A stretch of 64,000 bases of DNA from Candidatus Competibacteraceae bacterium (GCA_016699715.1 CP065007.1:2604001-2668000), one strand, 5' to 3'; shown: positions 44,417-54,784, counted from the stretch's first letter. Notes: a model not told the origin generated them from the letters alone. Made by a program: numbers and translations.

Positions 44417-44495
44417 GATCGGGTGGCGCCGGCTTCAATCACCCCGGCGCCATGCGCGCCCCGCCTTGGCCAAGGAAGCTAAAAGCCACCCGATC
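44417..44495 (+). promoter_or_regulatory. alternative hairpins in the urtA-urtB gap
   Basis: Two perfect stems compete for the same bases: GATCGGGTGGC (44417-44427) with GCCACCCGATC (44485-44495), and TGGCGCCGG (44424-44432) with CCGGCGCCA (44444-44452). A 12-bp palindrome CCTTGGCCAAGG lies at 44464-44475. No T-run follows. Likely roles are 3' protection of urtA mRNA, which would let the receptor exceed the membrane subunits, or processing. Confidence 0.6.
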
Positions 44496-44560
44496 CATTT
44501 CCGCAAGTTCAGCAAAGAGGGGGGATTTCTCACTCACTCCTCCGATGAGAAGCGCTCCTT

Positions 44561-46177
44561 ATGGTATTCCGCACGTCGTTTCGCGCCGGGCTGACCGGTC
44601 TTGCCCTGCTGTTGCTGACGCTCTTCGCGGCATCCTCCGTCCGCGCCGCCGATGACGACGCACTGCGGACTATCTTGACGCAACTCCGCGAAGCCGATTT
44701 CACCGAAAAGGCGGCCTTGATTGAAACTCTGGTGGGTATGGATCATCCCCGAGTCGCCGCAATCCTCAGTGCGTTACCCGAAAGTCGCCTGTACTACCAG
44801 GAAGAAGGCGACCGGATGGTGATCGGTCTGGGCGACGGTACCGAGATTGCCATTGAGGATGCCATTACCGCTGAGGCATTGGGGCAAGCCGTCAAGCGTG
44901 ATCTGGATCGCATCCGGGTCAACAATCGCCTGCGCAGCCTGATCGAAGACCGTTTGGCCAGCCTGGGCTTGTCCAGCGCCGATCCACAACAGCGGCGGGC
45001 GGCGGTCGAAGCCTTCCTGCGCAATCCCAAACCGGAAGGCGCGGCGCGGCTGAAGGCGCGGTTGGCGGTGGAGTCCGACAAGAAAATCCAGGAATTATTG
45101 ACGGCGGCCTTGGCGTTGGTCGATCTGGCGAGTTCCGACGCCGCCGCGCGCGCGCAAGCCGCCAAGGCGCTGGGCGGATGGACGCAAGCAGAGATGCGCG
45201 GCCCGTTGCTGCGGGTGGCCGCCGAAGACAGCGACGCCACGGTGCGCGAGGCCGCCAAGGCCGCGCTGGCCAAGACCGAATTCCGGTTGCAATTGCTCGG
45301 CTGGGCGGAAACCCTGTTCTTCGGCTTGTCGCTGGGTTCGGTGTTGATTCTGGCGGCCATCGGACTGGCCGTCACTTTCGGGGTGATGGGCGTCATCAAT
45401 ATGGCCCACGGCGAGTTGATGATGCTGGGCGCTTATACCACATGGCTGACCCAGCAATATCTGCCGGTCAATTGGTCGCTGCCGGTGGCGGTACCGCTGG
45501 CCTTTCTGGTGGCCGCGCTGGTGGGTATCGCCATCGAGCGCAGCGTAATCCGTTTTCTTTACGGTCGGCCGCTGGAAACGTTGCTGGCCACCTTCGGGAT
45601 CAGCCTGATCCTGCAACAGGCGGTACGTTCGATTTTTTCCCCCCTCAACCGCTCGGTGGCGACCCCGGACTGGATGAGTGGCACGATCCTGCTCGGCCCC
45701 CTGGAGGTCACGCTCAATCGCTTGGTGATCATCGGTTTTTGCATCGCGGTGTTTGCCCTGCTGTGGCTGGCCCTGCAACGTACCCGGCTGGGCTTGGAGG
45801 TACGGGCGGTGGCGCAGAACCGGGCGATGGCGCGGGCGATGGGCGTTCGTTCGGCGCGGGTGGATGCGCTGACCTTCGGCTTGGGCAGCGGTATCGCCGG
45901 CGTGGCCGGGGTCGCGCTGTCGCAACTGACCAATGTCGGCCCCAATCTGGGGCAGAACTACATTGTGGATTCGTTCATGGTGGTGGTATTCGGCGGGGTC
46001 GGCAACCTGTGGGGCACGATGGTCGCCGGGCTGTCGCTGGGCGTCGCCAACAAACTGCTGGAGCCCTGGTCCGGCGCGGTGCTGGCCAAGATCCTGGTGC
46101 TGGTGTTCCTGATTCTGTTCATCCAGAAACGCCCGCGCGGATTGTTCCCGCAGCGTGGGCGGGCGGCGGAGATCTGA
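44561..46177 (+). CDS. urtB: urea ABC transporter permease UrtB
   Basis: LivH-type inner-membrane permease of 538 residues. A signal sequence (about 1-30) precedes an alpha-helical periplasmic extension (about 30-245, HEAT-like: ADPQQRRAAVEAFLRNP, AEDSDATVREAAKAALAK), followed by the eight-helix permease domain starting ETLFFGLSLGSVLILAAIGLAVTFG and including GVMGVINMAHGELMMLGAY. The long N-terminal extension is characteristic of UrtB and separates it from LivH. Confidence 0.94.
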   Translation: MVFRTSFRAGLTGLALLLLTLFAASSVRAADDDALRTILTQLREADFTEKAALIETLVGMDHPRVAAILSALPESRLYYQEEGDRMVIGLGDGTEIAIEDAITAEALGQAVKRDLDRIRVNNRLRSLIEDRLASLGLSSADPQQRRAAVEAFLRNPKPEGAARLKARLAVESDKKIQELLTAALALVDLASSDAAARAQAAKALGGWTQAEMRGPLLRVAAEDSDATVREAAKAALAKTEFRLQLLGWAETLFFGLSLGSVLILAAIGLAVTFGVMGVINMAHGELMMLGAYTTWLTQQYLPVNWSLPVAVPLAFLVAALVGIAIERSVIRFLYGRPLETLLATFGISLILQQAVRSIFSPLNRSVATPDWMSGTILLGPLEVTLNRLVIIGFCIAVFALLWLALQRTRLGLEVRAVAQNRAMARAMGVRSARVDALTFGLGSGIAGVAGVALSQLTNVGPNLGQNYIVDSFMVVVFGGVGNLWGTMVAGLSLGVANKLLEPWSGAVLAKILVLVFLILFIQKRPRGLFPQRGRAAEI

Positions 46178-46181
46178 ACCC

Positions 46182-47266
46182 ATGCATCTCCCCTCTTGGC
46201 TCGTCTCCGATCGCGCCGGACTGGTGTTGCTGACCGTGCTGCTCATCCTTGGCATCGCTGTTCCGGTTCTCAATCTGTTGGTGCCACCCGATCACCCACT
46301 GCATCTGACCGCTTATACCGTCACCCTGCTCGGCAAATATCTCTGCTACGCCCTGCTGGCGGTGTCCATCGATCTGGTGTGGGGCTACATGGGTATCCTG
46401 AGTTTGGGCCACGCCGCTTTCTTCGCCCTGGGTGGCTACTGTTTCGGTATGTACCTGATGCGCCAGATCGGGACGCGCGGAGTCTATGGCGATCCGCTGT
46501 TGCCCGATTTCATGGTGTTTCTGAACTGGTCGGAGCTGCCCTGGTACTGGCATGGCTTCGACAGCTTCGGGTTCGCGGCGCTGATGGTACTGGTCGTGCC
46601 CGGCCTGCTGGCTTTCGTGTTCGGCTGGTTCGCCTTCCGCTCGCGGGTGTCGGGCGTCTACCTGTCGATCATCACCCAGGCGCTGACCTACGCACTGATG
46701 CTGGCCTTCTTCCGCAACGAGATGGGCTTTGGCGGCAACAACGGCTTGACCGATTTCAAGGATGTGCTGGGCGTCCCACTGCATGACGACGGAACCCGCA
46801 TCGTGTTGTTCGTGCTGTCCGCCCTGGCCTTGGCCGGCGGTTATCTTTTGTGCCGCTGGCTGGTCTCGACCCGCATGGGCCGGGTGCTGGTGGCGATCCG
46901 CGACAGCGAGGACCGCGCCCGCTTTCTCGGCTACCGGGTGGAACGGGTCAAGGCGCTGGTGTTCACCCTGTCGGCGATGCTGGCCGCGGTGGCCGGGGCG
47001 CTGTACGTGCCGCAGGTTGGCATCATCAATCCCGGCGAATTCGCGCCGCTGAACTCCATCGAGGCGGTGATCTGGGTCGCGGTCGGCGGGCGCGGCACGC
47101 TGGTTGGCGCGGTGATCGGCGCGGTGCTGGTCAACTACGCCAAAACCTGGTTGACCGGGGCCTTGCCGGAAGTCTGGCTGTTCGCCCTGGGCGGATTGTT
47201 CGTGGCGGTCACGGTGTTATTGCCCTACGGTTTAATCGGCTTGCTGCGGCGCAAGGAGAAGACGGC

Positions 47267-47270
<4 letters not shown>
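46182..47270 (+). CDS. urtC: urea ABC transporter permease UrtC
   Basis: LivM-type permease of 362 residues. Multiple hydrophobic helices and the family segment VWGYMGILSLGHAAFFALGGY occur, with the periplasmic insert DFMVFLNWSELPWYWHGFD characteristic of UrtC. The ATG at 46182 is 4 bp after the urtB stop. Its stop overlaps the urtD start (ATGA). It forms the transmembrane channel with UrtB. Confidence 0.94.
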
Positions 47271-48074
<804 letters not shown>

Positions 48075-48088
<14 letters not shown>

Positions 48089-48845
48089 CGGTCTGAACCA
48101 GTATTACGGCGAATCCCATACCCTGTGGGATCTGGGGCTGGAGGTGCCGGAAGGCGCGGTGATCAGCCTGATGGGCCGCAACGGCGTGGGCAAGACCACG
48201 CTGCTGAAGTGCCTGATGGGCTTGCTGCCGATCCGCTCAGGCCAAATCACTTTCGCCGGCGAAGATCTGAGTCGTTTGCCGGCGGAACGGCGGGCGCCGC
48301 TCGGCATCGGCTACGTGCCGCAGGGCCGCCAGATCTTTCCGCTACTGACCGTGGAGGAAAACCTGAAAATCGGCCTGGCGGCCAATCCCCGCCGCTTGCG
48401 GCGCATCCCGGAATTGATTTTCGAAATGTTCCCGGTGCTCCAGACCATGCTCAAGCGGCGCGGTGGCGATCTATCCGGCGGCCAGCAGCAGCAACTGGCC
48501 ATCGGCCGCGCCCTGGTGCTGGAACCGCGCCTGTTGATCCTGGACGAGCCCACCGAGGGTATCCAGCCCAACGTGGTCCGGGAAATCGGTCGGGTGATCC
48601 GTCGGCTGAATCAGGAGCAGATCGACCGAAGCCGCGAGCAGGCCACCATCGTTCAGGAGATCGGTGTGGCGGTGCAGCGCTTGAATCGGGAGTTGGGTAT
48701 GACCGTGCTGTTGGTCGAGCAGAAGCTGCCGTTCGCCCGTTGGGTCGCCCAGCAGTTCTGTATTGTCGACAAGGGCCGGGCGGTGGCCACCGGAGCGATT
48801 GCCGATTTGAATGACGATCTGGTGCGGCAATATTTGACGGTGTGA
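48075..48845 (+). CDS. urtE: urea ABC transporter ATP-binding protein UrtE
   Basis: LivF-type ATPase of 256 residues, longer than the usual ~230. Walker A GRNGVGKTT, Q-loop VPQGRQIFPLLTVEENL, signature LSGGQQQQLAIGRAL, Walker B LLILDEPTEGIQP and the terminal VLLVEQ are intact. The excess length is explained by a near-repeat: VREIGRVIRRLNQE (168-181) recurs as VQEIGVAVQRLNRE (193-206), a duplicated helix between the D-loop and the switch region. Last gene of urtABCDE; it converges with the degV gene 7 bp away. Confidence 0.94.
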
Positions 48846-48852
48846 ACGGGAT

Positions 48853-49782
48853 TCAGTCGGCGGCGTAAGCCAGCGATAGCGCGCCAGGGCCGATGCTGGC
48901 GCCACCGGTCGCGCTCATGATGGATACCATGACTTCAATGCCCCACTGGCGAGTGTACCGTTCGAATTCGACAAAGCAGGGCTTCTGTCTGAGCGCTTGC
49001 GGGTCACCGGCGTAACTGATCGCCACCAATGGGGTTTTCAGGCCCAGTTCGACCGTTTTCCGAGCATGATCGAGCAGCTTCGACAAGGCCTTGTCGAAAC
49101 CGCGCCCCTTGAACGCCGGTTCGATTTCGCCATCGAAACAGCGGGCCACCGGTTTGTTGCCGAGCAACCCATCCAGGTGAGACTCTGGAAACGTCATGCG
49201 CATTTCCTCATTATCCTTTGCCCAGTTGCGCGCATAGGCCAAGTCTCCGGGCAGAATGTAGCAGCGCACGTACCGCCGGAACTCCTCGATCCGTCGGCGC
49301 AATTCGTTGAAGGCCAAATCCTGATCCCGAAGCAGCCGAATCACCGCATCGGCCAGCACCGCCTCACCGGCGAAAACGGTTCTACTGTCGAGCACGTTCA
49401 GATGGAACGGCGTCAGCAGTCCGGCCAGCCGGCGCTTTTCACGGTAGCCGCGCAGGATGGCGAAATAGGCCTCGGTCGCGTTCTGAAACAAGGTGCTGAG
49501 GGTTTGCGAGAGAGTGATCAGGATCGCCCGGTCGTGCTCGACCACCCATCGGTCCAGAAACAGTGCGGCGATAGCGTCGGCCGGACAAGGTTCGTTGGTC
49601 GCCTTCAGATTCGGCGACGCGGCGTAACGGTGAAAAAAAGCCAGACTCAGATTGATATCCCGCGTATCGGAAAATACTTGATCGCCCAGGATCAGTTTGT
49701 TGGGCAACACCCTTAAGCGATGTTGCCGCACGTAAGCATCCGGCAAATCGCAGGTCGCGTCGATCACCACCACGGTTTTCAT
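48853..49782 (-). CDS. DegV-family fatty-acid-binding protein
   Basis: Two-domain DegV/FakB-like protein of 309 residues: VVVIDATCDLPDAYVRQHRLRVLPNKLILG at the N-terminus and GGASIGPGALSLAY at the C-terminus line the acyl-binding cleft in this family, which binds fatty acids for phosphorylation by FakA in Gram-positives. No FakA partner is visible, so the role here is open. It follows a PilZ gene by 66 bp on the same strand. Confidence 0.85.
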   Translation of the reverse strand: MKTVVVIDATCDLPDAYVRQHRLRVLPNKLILGDQVFSDTRDINLSLAFFHRYAASPNLKATNEPCPADAIAALFLDRWVVEHDRAILITLSQTLSTLFQNATEAYFAILRGYREKRRLAGLLTPFHLNVLDSRTVFAGEAVLADAVIRLLRDQDLAFNELRRRIEEFRRYVRCYILPGDLAYARNWAKDNEEMRMTFPESHLDGLLGNKPVARCFDGEIEPAFKGRGFDKALSKLLDHARKTVELGLKTPLVAISYAGDPQALRQKPCFVEFERYTRQWGIEVMVSIMSATGGASIGPGALSLAYAAD

Positions 49783-49848
49783 GCCGACGCCACTCCAGCG
49801 CCGCGATGGCGGTCTGTTTGGCGGGCATCCGGCGACCGGACGGGAGGC

Positions 49849-50163
49849 TCAGCCAACATGGGGGTTGTTGTAGAGTGCTTCGAACCGACAACCGTAACCG
49901 AACCACCCGTCCTTCTTGGTGGGGTCGACGCGCACGATCGTGGCCATTGCCTCCAGTTCGATCTCCGCCAATTCGTCCGAGTGGATGAAGAGGTACAGCG
50001 TCGTCCCGACCGGTAGTTCCTGCTCGGTCCACAACAAGACTCCCCCCCCGCCGATATTGCCCATCACGCCCTCGTTCAATATCTCGGTGCCGGCAATCCT
50101 GTACTGGATCGCGGCGTTGATTTCGGTGCGGGCAAATTGCCGTTTTTCGACACAACCGGGCAT
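49849..50163 (-). CDS. PilZ-domain protein
   Basis: Small cytoplasmic protein of about 104 residues composed of one PilZ domain. RQFAR at the start supplies the RxxxR motif, and NIGGGGVLLW stands in for (D/N)xSxxG with Gly instead of Ser, so c-di-GMP binding may be weakened. The ATG at 50163 is at the natural beginning of the domain (MPGCVEKRQFARTEI). It is divergent from a cNMP-binding gene and upstream of degV. Confidence 0.8.
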   Translation of the reverse strand: MPGCVEKRQFARTEINAAIQYRIAGTEILNEGVMGNIGGGGVLLWTEQELPVGTTLYLFIHSDELAEIELEAMATIVRVDPTKKDGWFGYGCRFEALYNNPHVG

Positions 50164-50329
50164 GAGCGCACTCCGAATGGATTTTGGGAAAGCCGGGGCG
50201 ATGTCTGGAGCGTGCCCTATCACACCTCCGCAAAGTCGGTTAAACTGCCGCGAAATTATCGCACCAACCGTTTGGCAAGCCAAGGCGCGGATATCCCCAT
50301 CGACCCTCCGCACGATGAGACACCGATCC

Positions 50330-50695
50330 ATGCGCAACCAGGATCTTTTTAACCAGCTTGAAGAAAACCGTTCTTTCACGGCCGGCCAGACCATTTTCCG
50401 GGAAGGCGAGCCGGGCGATAACCTCTATATCGTGGTGGAAGGCGAGGTCGACATCCTGATGAATGGCGGCCATGTTCTGGAAACCGTGGGTCCTGGCGGC
50501 ATTCTCGGAGAACTCGCGCTGGTCGATGACAAACCCCGCAGCGCCACGGCCATCGCCCGCACCGGCTGCGTGTTGGCGCCCGTCAGCCGGACGCACTTTC
50601 TGGCTCTGGTCCGGCTGACGCCTTCCTTTGCCATCCAGGTCATGCGGGTCATGGCCGAACGGTTGCGCCATACCACCAACCAACTCCGCGACTGA
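50330..50695 (+). CDS. stand-alone cyclic-nucleotide-binding (Crp-like) domain protein
   Basis: About 121 residues forming a single cNMP-binding beta-roll: FTAGQTIFREGEPGDNLYIVVEGEVDIL, then GGILGELALVDDKPRSATAIA, where the phosphate-binding cassette reads GELALVDDKPRSATA. There is no helix-turn-helix, so it is not a transcription factor on its own. The ATG at 50330 is preferred; ATG 50315 adds five residues. It lies between PilZ and the ATP-grasp gene, but a functional tie is not shown. Confidence 0.8.
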   Translation: MRNQDLFNQLEENRSFTAGQTIFREGEPGDNLYIVVEGEVDILMNGGHVLETVGPGGILGELALVDDKPRSATAIARTGCVLAPVSRTHFLALVRLTPSFAIQVMRVMAERLRHTTNQLRD

Positions 50696-50881
50696 TCGCG
50701 CGGCCAGCCGCTGGCCCGGCCGCTCGGTTCGGACCGGGTTGTCCTCGCGCTTGAAACCGCTTTTTCGCATGACGCCGCACGATACCCCCAGCTTTCCGGC
50801 CAGCCGCGCGCCGAAGCCGCTTCGGTCATGGCCGTACGACCGGTAAGCGGTATCGCAGTAGCCTCCTCCATGGAAACTTGC

Positions 50882-53434
50882 ATGCCTGAAGCCTCTGTCG
50901 CCTATCAAGATGATTCGAATCTGGCCGGCAACAGCCCGCTGCTGGGCGACTACCCGGTCGCCGAGTCCGGCTACGACGAAATGTTCGCGGCGCCCGGTCT
51001 GTTGCGCCCCCATTGGGGCGATATGGCGCGGGCGTTGGAGGGAATCGGTGGCGTGGAACTGGAGCGCCAGCATTCCGAAATCCAACGTCTGCTGCAATCG
51101 GATGGAGTGACCTACAATACCTACAACGATCCGCGTGGCTCGCTGCGGCACTGGCTGGTCGACCCCATTCCGTTACTGATGACCGGCGAGGAATGGAACG
51201 TGCTGGCAGCCGGGCTGGAGCAGCGCTCGCGGCTGCTGAACGCCCTGCTGGCCGATCTTTACGACCGACGGTTGGCGATTCGTCAGGGCTGGTTGCCGCC
51301 GGAGCTGATCTATGCCCACCCCGGTTTTCTACCGTCCTGCCATCAGTCGCTGCCGGCTGGCTGCCGCTGGCTGACCTTTCACGGCGTGGACCTGGCCCGC
51401 GGGCCGGACGGCGCATTCCGGATCCACGGAGACCGTGCCCAATCGCCGTCCGGCGCCGGTTACACACTGGAAAACCGGGTCATTCTGGCACGAGCCTTGC
51501 CGATGCTGTACCGCGACGCGCCCTTGCGTCGGCTGGCCAGTTTTCTGGAAACCGAACGGGCCACGCTGGCTGGCATGGCGCGCCATAACCCAGACAGCCC
51601 GCATGTCGTACTGCTGACGCCCGGTCCCAATAGCCCGGTCTATTTCGAACATGCCTACTTGGCCAACTATCTGTCGCTCAGCTTGGTCGAGGGCGAGGAT
51701 CTGGTGGTGCGCGACGGCCGAGTCTGGCTGAAAACCCTCGGCGGGTTGCGACCGGTGGACGTGATCCTGCGGCGGGTATCGGACGCGTTCTGCGACCCGC
51801 TGGAACTACGCGGCGATTCCCTGTTGGGCATTCCCGGACTGCTGCAAGCAGTGCGCGGCGGTCATGTCGCGCTGGCCAATGCCCTGGGTAGCGGCCTCAT
51901 CGAAAATCCTGGACTGGCCGCTTTCCTGCCGCTGCTGTGCCGGCATCTGCTGGGCGAGGATCTCAAACTGCCGTCGCTGGCCACTTGGTGGTGCGGCGAC
52001 CCGGCCGAACGCAGTTACGTGTTGGCGAATCTGGATCGACTGGTGGTGCGCTCGATCCTGGCGGACGGGCCGTGCTGGGACGGCAGCCAGCTCGACGCGG
52101 CGGCCCGCGCGCGGCTGGTCGAGCGGATTCACGCCAATCCATATCGCTTTGTCGGTCAGGAGCCGCTGCCGCTGTCCACCGCGCCGGTGCTGGAAGAAGG
52201 CCGGCTGATGCCGCGACCGGTGATCCTGCGCGGCTTCGTGGTCGCCGACGGCGACGGTTATCGAGTCATGCCCGGCGGATTGGCCCGGGTCTCGTCTGGC
52301 CTGGACACGCTGCAAGCTTCGCTGCAAAACGGCGGCATCAGCAAGGACTGGTGGGTGCTGGCACCAACCCCTCAACGCCATGTCAGCTTGTTGCGACAAT
52401 CCTACGGCCCGATCGTGGTGACTCGCGATGGCAGTGATCTGCCCAGCCGGGTTGCCGATGACCTGTATTGGATGGGTCGCTACCTTGAACGGCTCGACAG
52501 CACCGCGCGGTTGTTGCGCGAAGCGTTCGGGCGGTTGCTGGAATGGGAGCAGGACAACACCGACGAGCGCTGTTTGGACGACCTGCTCGATGCCCTGGAA
52601 ATCCCAGTGCCGCCGGTGGCGGAATCGCCGCGCGCTCGGTTCTTCACGCTGCGCCAGGAACTGCTCGACCTGATTGCCGATTCGGAGCACCCCAGCAGCA
52701 TGCAGGCGCTGTTCGATGGCTTGCTGCGAACCGGCCGCGCGGTGCGCAATCATCTGGGCGACGATAGCTGGCGCTTGCTGAATCGTTTGCAGCAAAGCAT
52801 CCAGGAGCCACCCAAAGGATTGGGTGCCCGCCAGGCACGGGAGCTGCTGGAAGAAGATCTGATGCTGATGGCGGCGTTTTCCGGGCTCAGCAATGAAACC
52901 ATGCCTCATCATCATGGTTGGCTGTTCTTCGACATCGGCCGCCATCTGGAACGAGTGCTGCACACCTTGGATCTGTTTAAGCTGGCTTTCATTACCGCCC
53001 GCAATCCAGGGTTGCCACTGTGGGAGGTGGTGCTCACCCTCACCGACAATCTGACTGCCTACCGTCGCCGCTATCGCTCCGCGCTGCATCCGACCGCGAT
53101 CATCGATCTGTTGCTGTTCGATGAAGGCAACCCCCGGTCGGTCGGCTATCAGTTGCAGCGGCTGCAACACAACATCGGTCGGCTGCGCCGGTCGGTGAGT
53201 TCCACGTATCGCAACGCCGAGGAACGCTTGATTCTGGAAGCCTTCACCACCCTGCGCCTGGCCGATATCGAAGCCTTGGCGACGCTCTCCCACGACAGCA
53301 CCCGCTCCAGCACCGAACTGAGCCGCTTGCTGGACGCGCTGCACACCCCATTGTCGAGCCTGTCCGACGCCCTGACCCACAGCCATTTCAGCCACGCCGA
53401 AGTGCCCCGGCAACTGATCACCATGCAGCCGTGA
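50882..53434 (+). CDS. circularly permuted ATP-grasp / alpha-E fusion protein
   Basis: Fusion of about 850 residues. The N-terminal half (about 25-480) is a circularly permuted ATP-grasp (DUF404/DUF407 type): YDEMFAAPGLLRPHW, GVTYNTYNDPRG, LTPGPNSPVYFEHAYLA and RYLVGQEPLP-like positions. The C-terminal half (about 530-845, LPSRVADDLYWMGRYLERLDS) is the helical alpha-E domain (DUF403). Together with the transglutaminase-like gene overlapping its stop by 4 bp, this is the conserved trio predicted to make or modify a peptide; no product is known. The start is uncertain among ATG 50828, 50870 and 50882. Confidence 0.87.
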   Translation: MPEASVAYQDDSNLAGNSPLLGDYPVAESGYDEMFAAPGLLRPHWGDMARALEGIGGVELERQHSEIQRLLQSDGVTYNTYNDPRGSLRHWLVDPIPLLMTGEEWNVLAAGLEQRSRLLNALLADLYDRRLAIRQGWLPPELIYAHPGFLPSCHQSLPAGCRWLTFHGVDLARGPDGAFRIHGDRAQSPSGAGYTLENRVILARALPMLYRDAPLRRLASFLETERATLAGMARHNPDSPHVVLLTPGPNSPVYFEHAYLANYLSLSLVEGEDLVVRDGRVWLKTLGGLRPVDVILRRVSDAFCDPLELRGDSLLGIPGLLQAVRGGHVALANALGSGLIENPGLAAFLPLLCRHLLGEDLKLPSLATWWCGDPAERSYVLANLDRLVVRSILADGPCWDGSQLDAAARARLVERIHANPYRFVGQEPLPLSTAPVLEEGRLMPRPVILRGFVVADGDGYRVMPGGLARVSSGLDTLQASLQNGGISKDWWVLAPTPQRHVSLLRQSYGPIVVTRDGSDLPSRVADDLYWMGRYLERLDSTARLLREAFGRLLEWEQDNTDERCLDDLLDALEIPVPPVAESPRARFFTLRQELLDLIADSEHPSSMQALFDGLLRTGRAVRNHLGDDSWRLLNRLQQSIQEPPKGLGARQARELLEEDLMLMAAFSGLSNETMPHHHGWLFFDIGRHLERVLHTLDLFKLAFITARNPGLPLWEVVLTLTDNLTAYRRRYRSALHPTAIIDLLLFDEGNPRSVGYQLQRLQHNIGRLRRSVSSTYRNAEERLILEAFTTLRLADIEALATLSHDSTRSSTELSRLLDALHTPLSSLSDALTHSHFSHAEVPRQLITMQP

Positions 53435-54336
53435 AGTACACCATCACCCATCGTACGCTCTACCATTACAGCAGCGGTGTCGCTCTGTGCCACAACCAGG
53501 CGTGGTTGCTGCCGCGGGAAGCGAGCTGGCAGTGTTGCCGGCCCAGCCGCATCACCATTCAACCACGGCCGGCGTTATCCGCCGAGCGGCAGGATTTTTT
53601 TGGCAATCGAGTGCTGTATTTTGCGATCCAGGACATTCATCAGCGTCTTGAAGTCACCCTTGTCACCGAGGTCCAGGTACTGGATGCCCGGCCGTTCGGT
53701 CCGTCCAGCCCATCCATGGCCTGGGAACAGGCGTGCAAGATGCTAAGGGAAGATCCGGACCCCGAAATCATCGAGGCCCGGCTGTTCGTGCTGGATTCGC
53801 CGTTCGTGAGCCTGCATTCGACCTTCCGCGAGTACGCTGAACCCAGCTTCCCGCCGGGGCGGCCGCTGCTGGAGGCCATGGCGGATCTGAACCGGCGCAT
53901 CAATCAGGAATTTACTTACGATCCGCACTTCACGACAACGGCGACTCCGTTGGGCGAAGTCCTGAGCGAGCGACGCGGAGTCTGCCAGGATTTCGCTCAT
54001 CTGGGGATTGCCTGCCTGCGGGCGTTGGGTCTGGCGGCGCGCTACGTCAGCGGCTATTTGGAAACCATACCGCCACCAGGTCAGCCGCGGCTGGTCGGCG
54101 CCGATGCATCGCACGCCTGGTTGGCGGTTTATGTTCCCGGCACCGGCTGGGCGGAGTTCGACCCGACCAACGACTGCATACCGGGAGAGCGGCACGTCAC
54201 CTTGGCCTGGGGCCGGGATTACGGCGATGTCGCGCCGCTCACCGGGGTGATGACCGGCGGCGGCTCGCACTCGCTGGAAGTATCGGTGGATGTGGAACCA
54301 CACACGGAATCGGCCTTGAAAGGCGAGCAGGGATAG
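53431..54336 (+). CDS. transglutaminase-like cysteine protease
   Basis: Protein of 301 residues with an N-terminal bacterial transglutaminase-associated beta domain (YTITHRTLYHYSSGVALCHNQA) and a transglutaminase core. The triad is C185 in RRGVCQDFAH, H228 in DASHAWLAVYV and D244 in FDPTND. The GTG start overlaps the stop of the ATP-grasp/alpha-E gene (GTGA), so the two are coupled. In this conserved gene pair the enzyme probably hydrolyses or cross-links the peptide made by its partner (inference). Confidence 0.9.
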   Translation: MKYTITHRTLYHYSSGVALCHNQAWLLPREASWQCCRPSRITIQPRPALSAERQDFFGNRVLYFAIQDIHQRLEVTLVTEVQVLDARPFGPSSPSMAWEQACKMLREDPDPEIIEARLFVLDSPFVSLHSTFREYAEPSFPPGRPLLEAMADLNRRINQEFTYDPHFTTTATPLGEVLSERRGVCQDFAHLGIACLRALGLAARYVSGYLETIPPPGQPRLVGADASHAWLAVYVPGTGWAEFDPTNDCIPGERHVTLAWGRDYGDVAPLTGVMTGGGSHSLEVSVDVEPHTESALKGEQG

Positions 54337-54346
54337 GTGAATTCCA

Positions 54347-54784
54347 TCAAATCCGCACCGCCAGCACGTCGCATGGAGCACCATGCAGCACGGCGTTGGC
54401 GGTCGATCCCAACAGCAGCGCCAAACCGTGGCGTCCGTGGCTACCCACCACGATCAGGTCAACGTCGTGCTCCCGAGCGGCGTCGAGAATGCCCTCCTTG
54501 GTGGAAGGGGCGCTGACCACCCATTGTGCGGCGCCTTCCGTTTTCAGGCGGCGTGCCATTTCGCCAAGCGCCTTCCGTGCTTCTCCCAACAGCGCCTCGT
54601 CGGGTAAATCCGGCAATACCGGCAGCAACTCATAACCGCCGCCCAAGCTGATATTTACATCCTCGATTACATGGATCAGGCTCAATCGAGCACCATATTG
54701 GTGGGCGATGTCCTTGGCGCGCGCGCCGACCCGCAAGGCTTCGTCGGCAAAGTCGGCGGCGAATAAAATGTGTTGGTAAGCCAT
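54347..54784 (-). CDS. universal stress protein UspA family
   Basis: Single-domain Usp of 145 residues: ILFAADFADEALRVGARA at the N-terminus and IVVGSHGRHGLALLLGSTANAVL, the ATP-binding G-2x-G-9x-G-(S/T) pattern, near the C-terminus. It probably binds ATP and acts in stress survival; its target is unknown. It converges with the transglutaminase gene 10 bp away. Confidence 0.92.
   Translation of the reverse strand: MAYQHILFAADFADEALRVGARAKDIAHQYGARLSLIHVIEDVNISLGGGYELLPVLPDLPDEALLGEARKALGEMARRLKTEGAAQWVVSAPSTKEGILDAAREHDVDLIVVGSHGRHGLALLLGSTANAVLHGAPCDVLAVRI

Noticed and set aside
51806..53413. Long minus-strand frame opposite the ATP-grasp/alpha-E gene
   Set aside because: Gln/His-rich translation typical of an antisense shadow; the plus-strand gene is clearly the real one.
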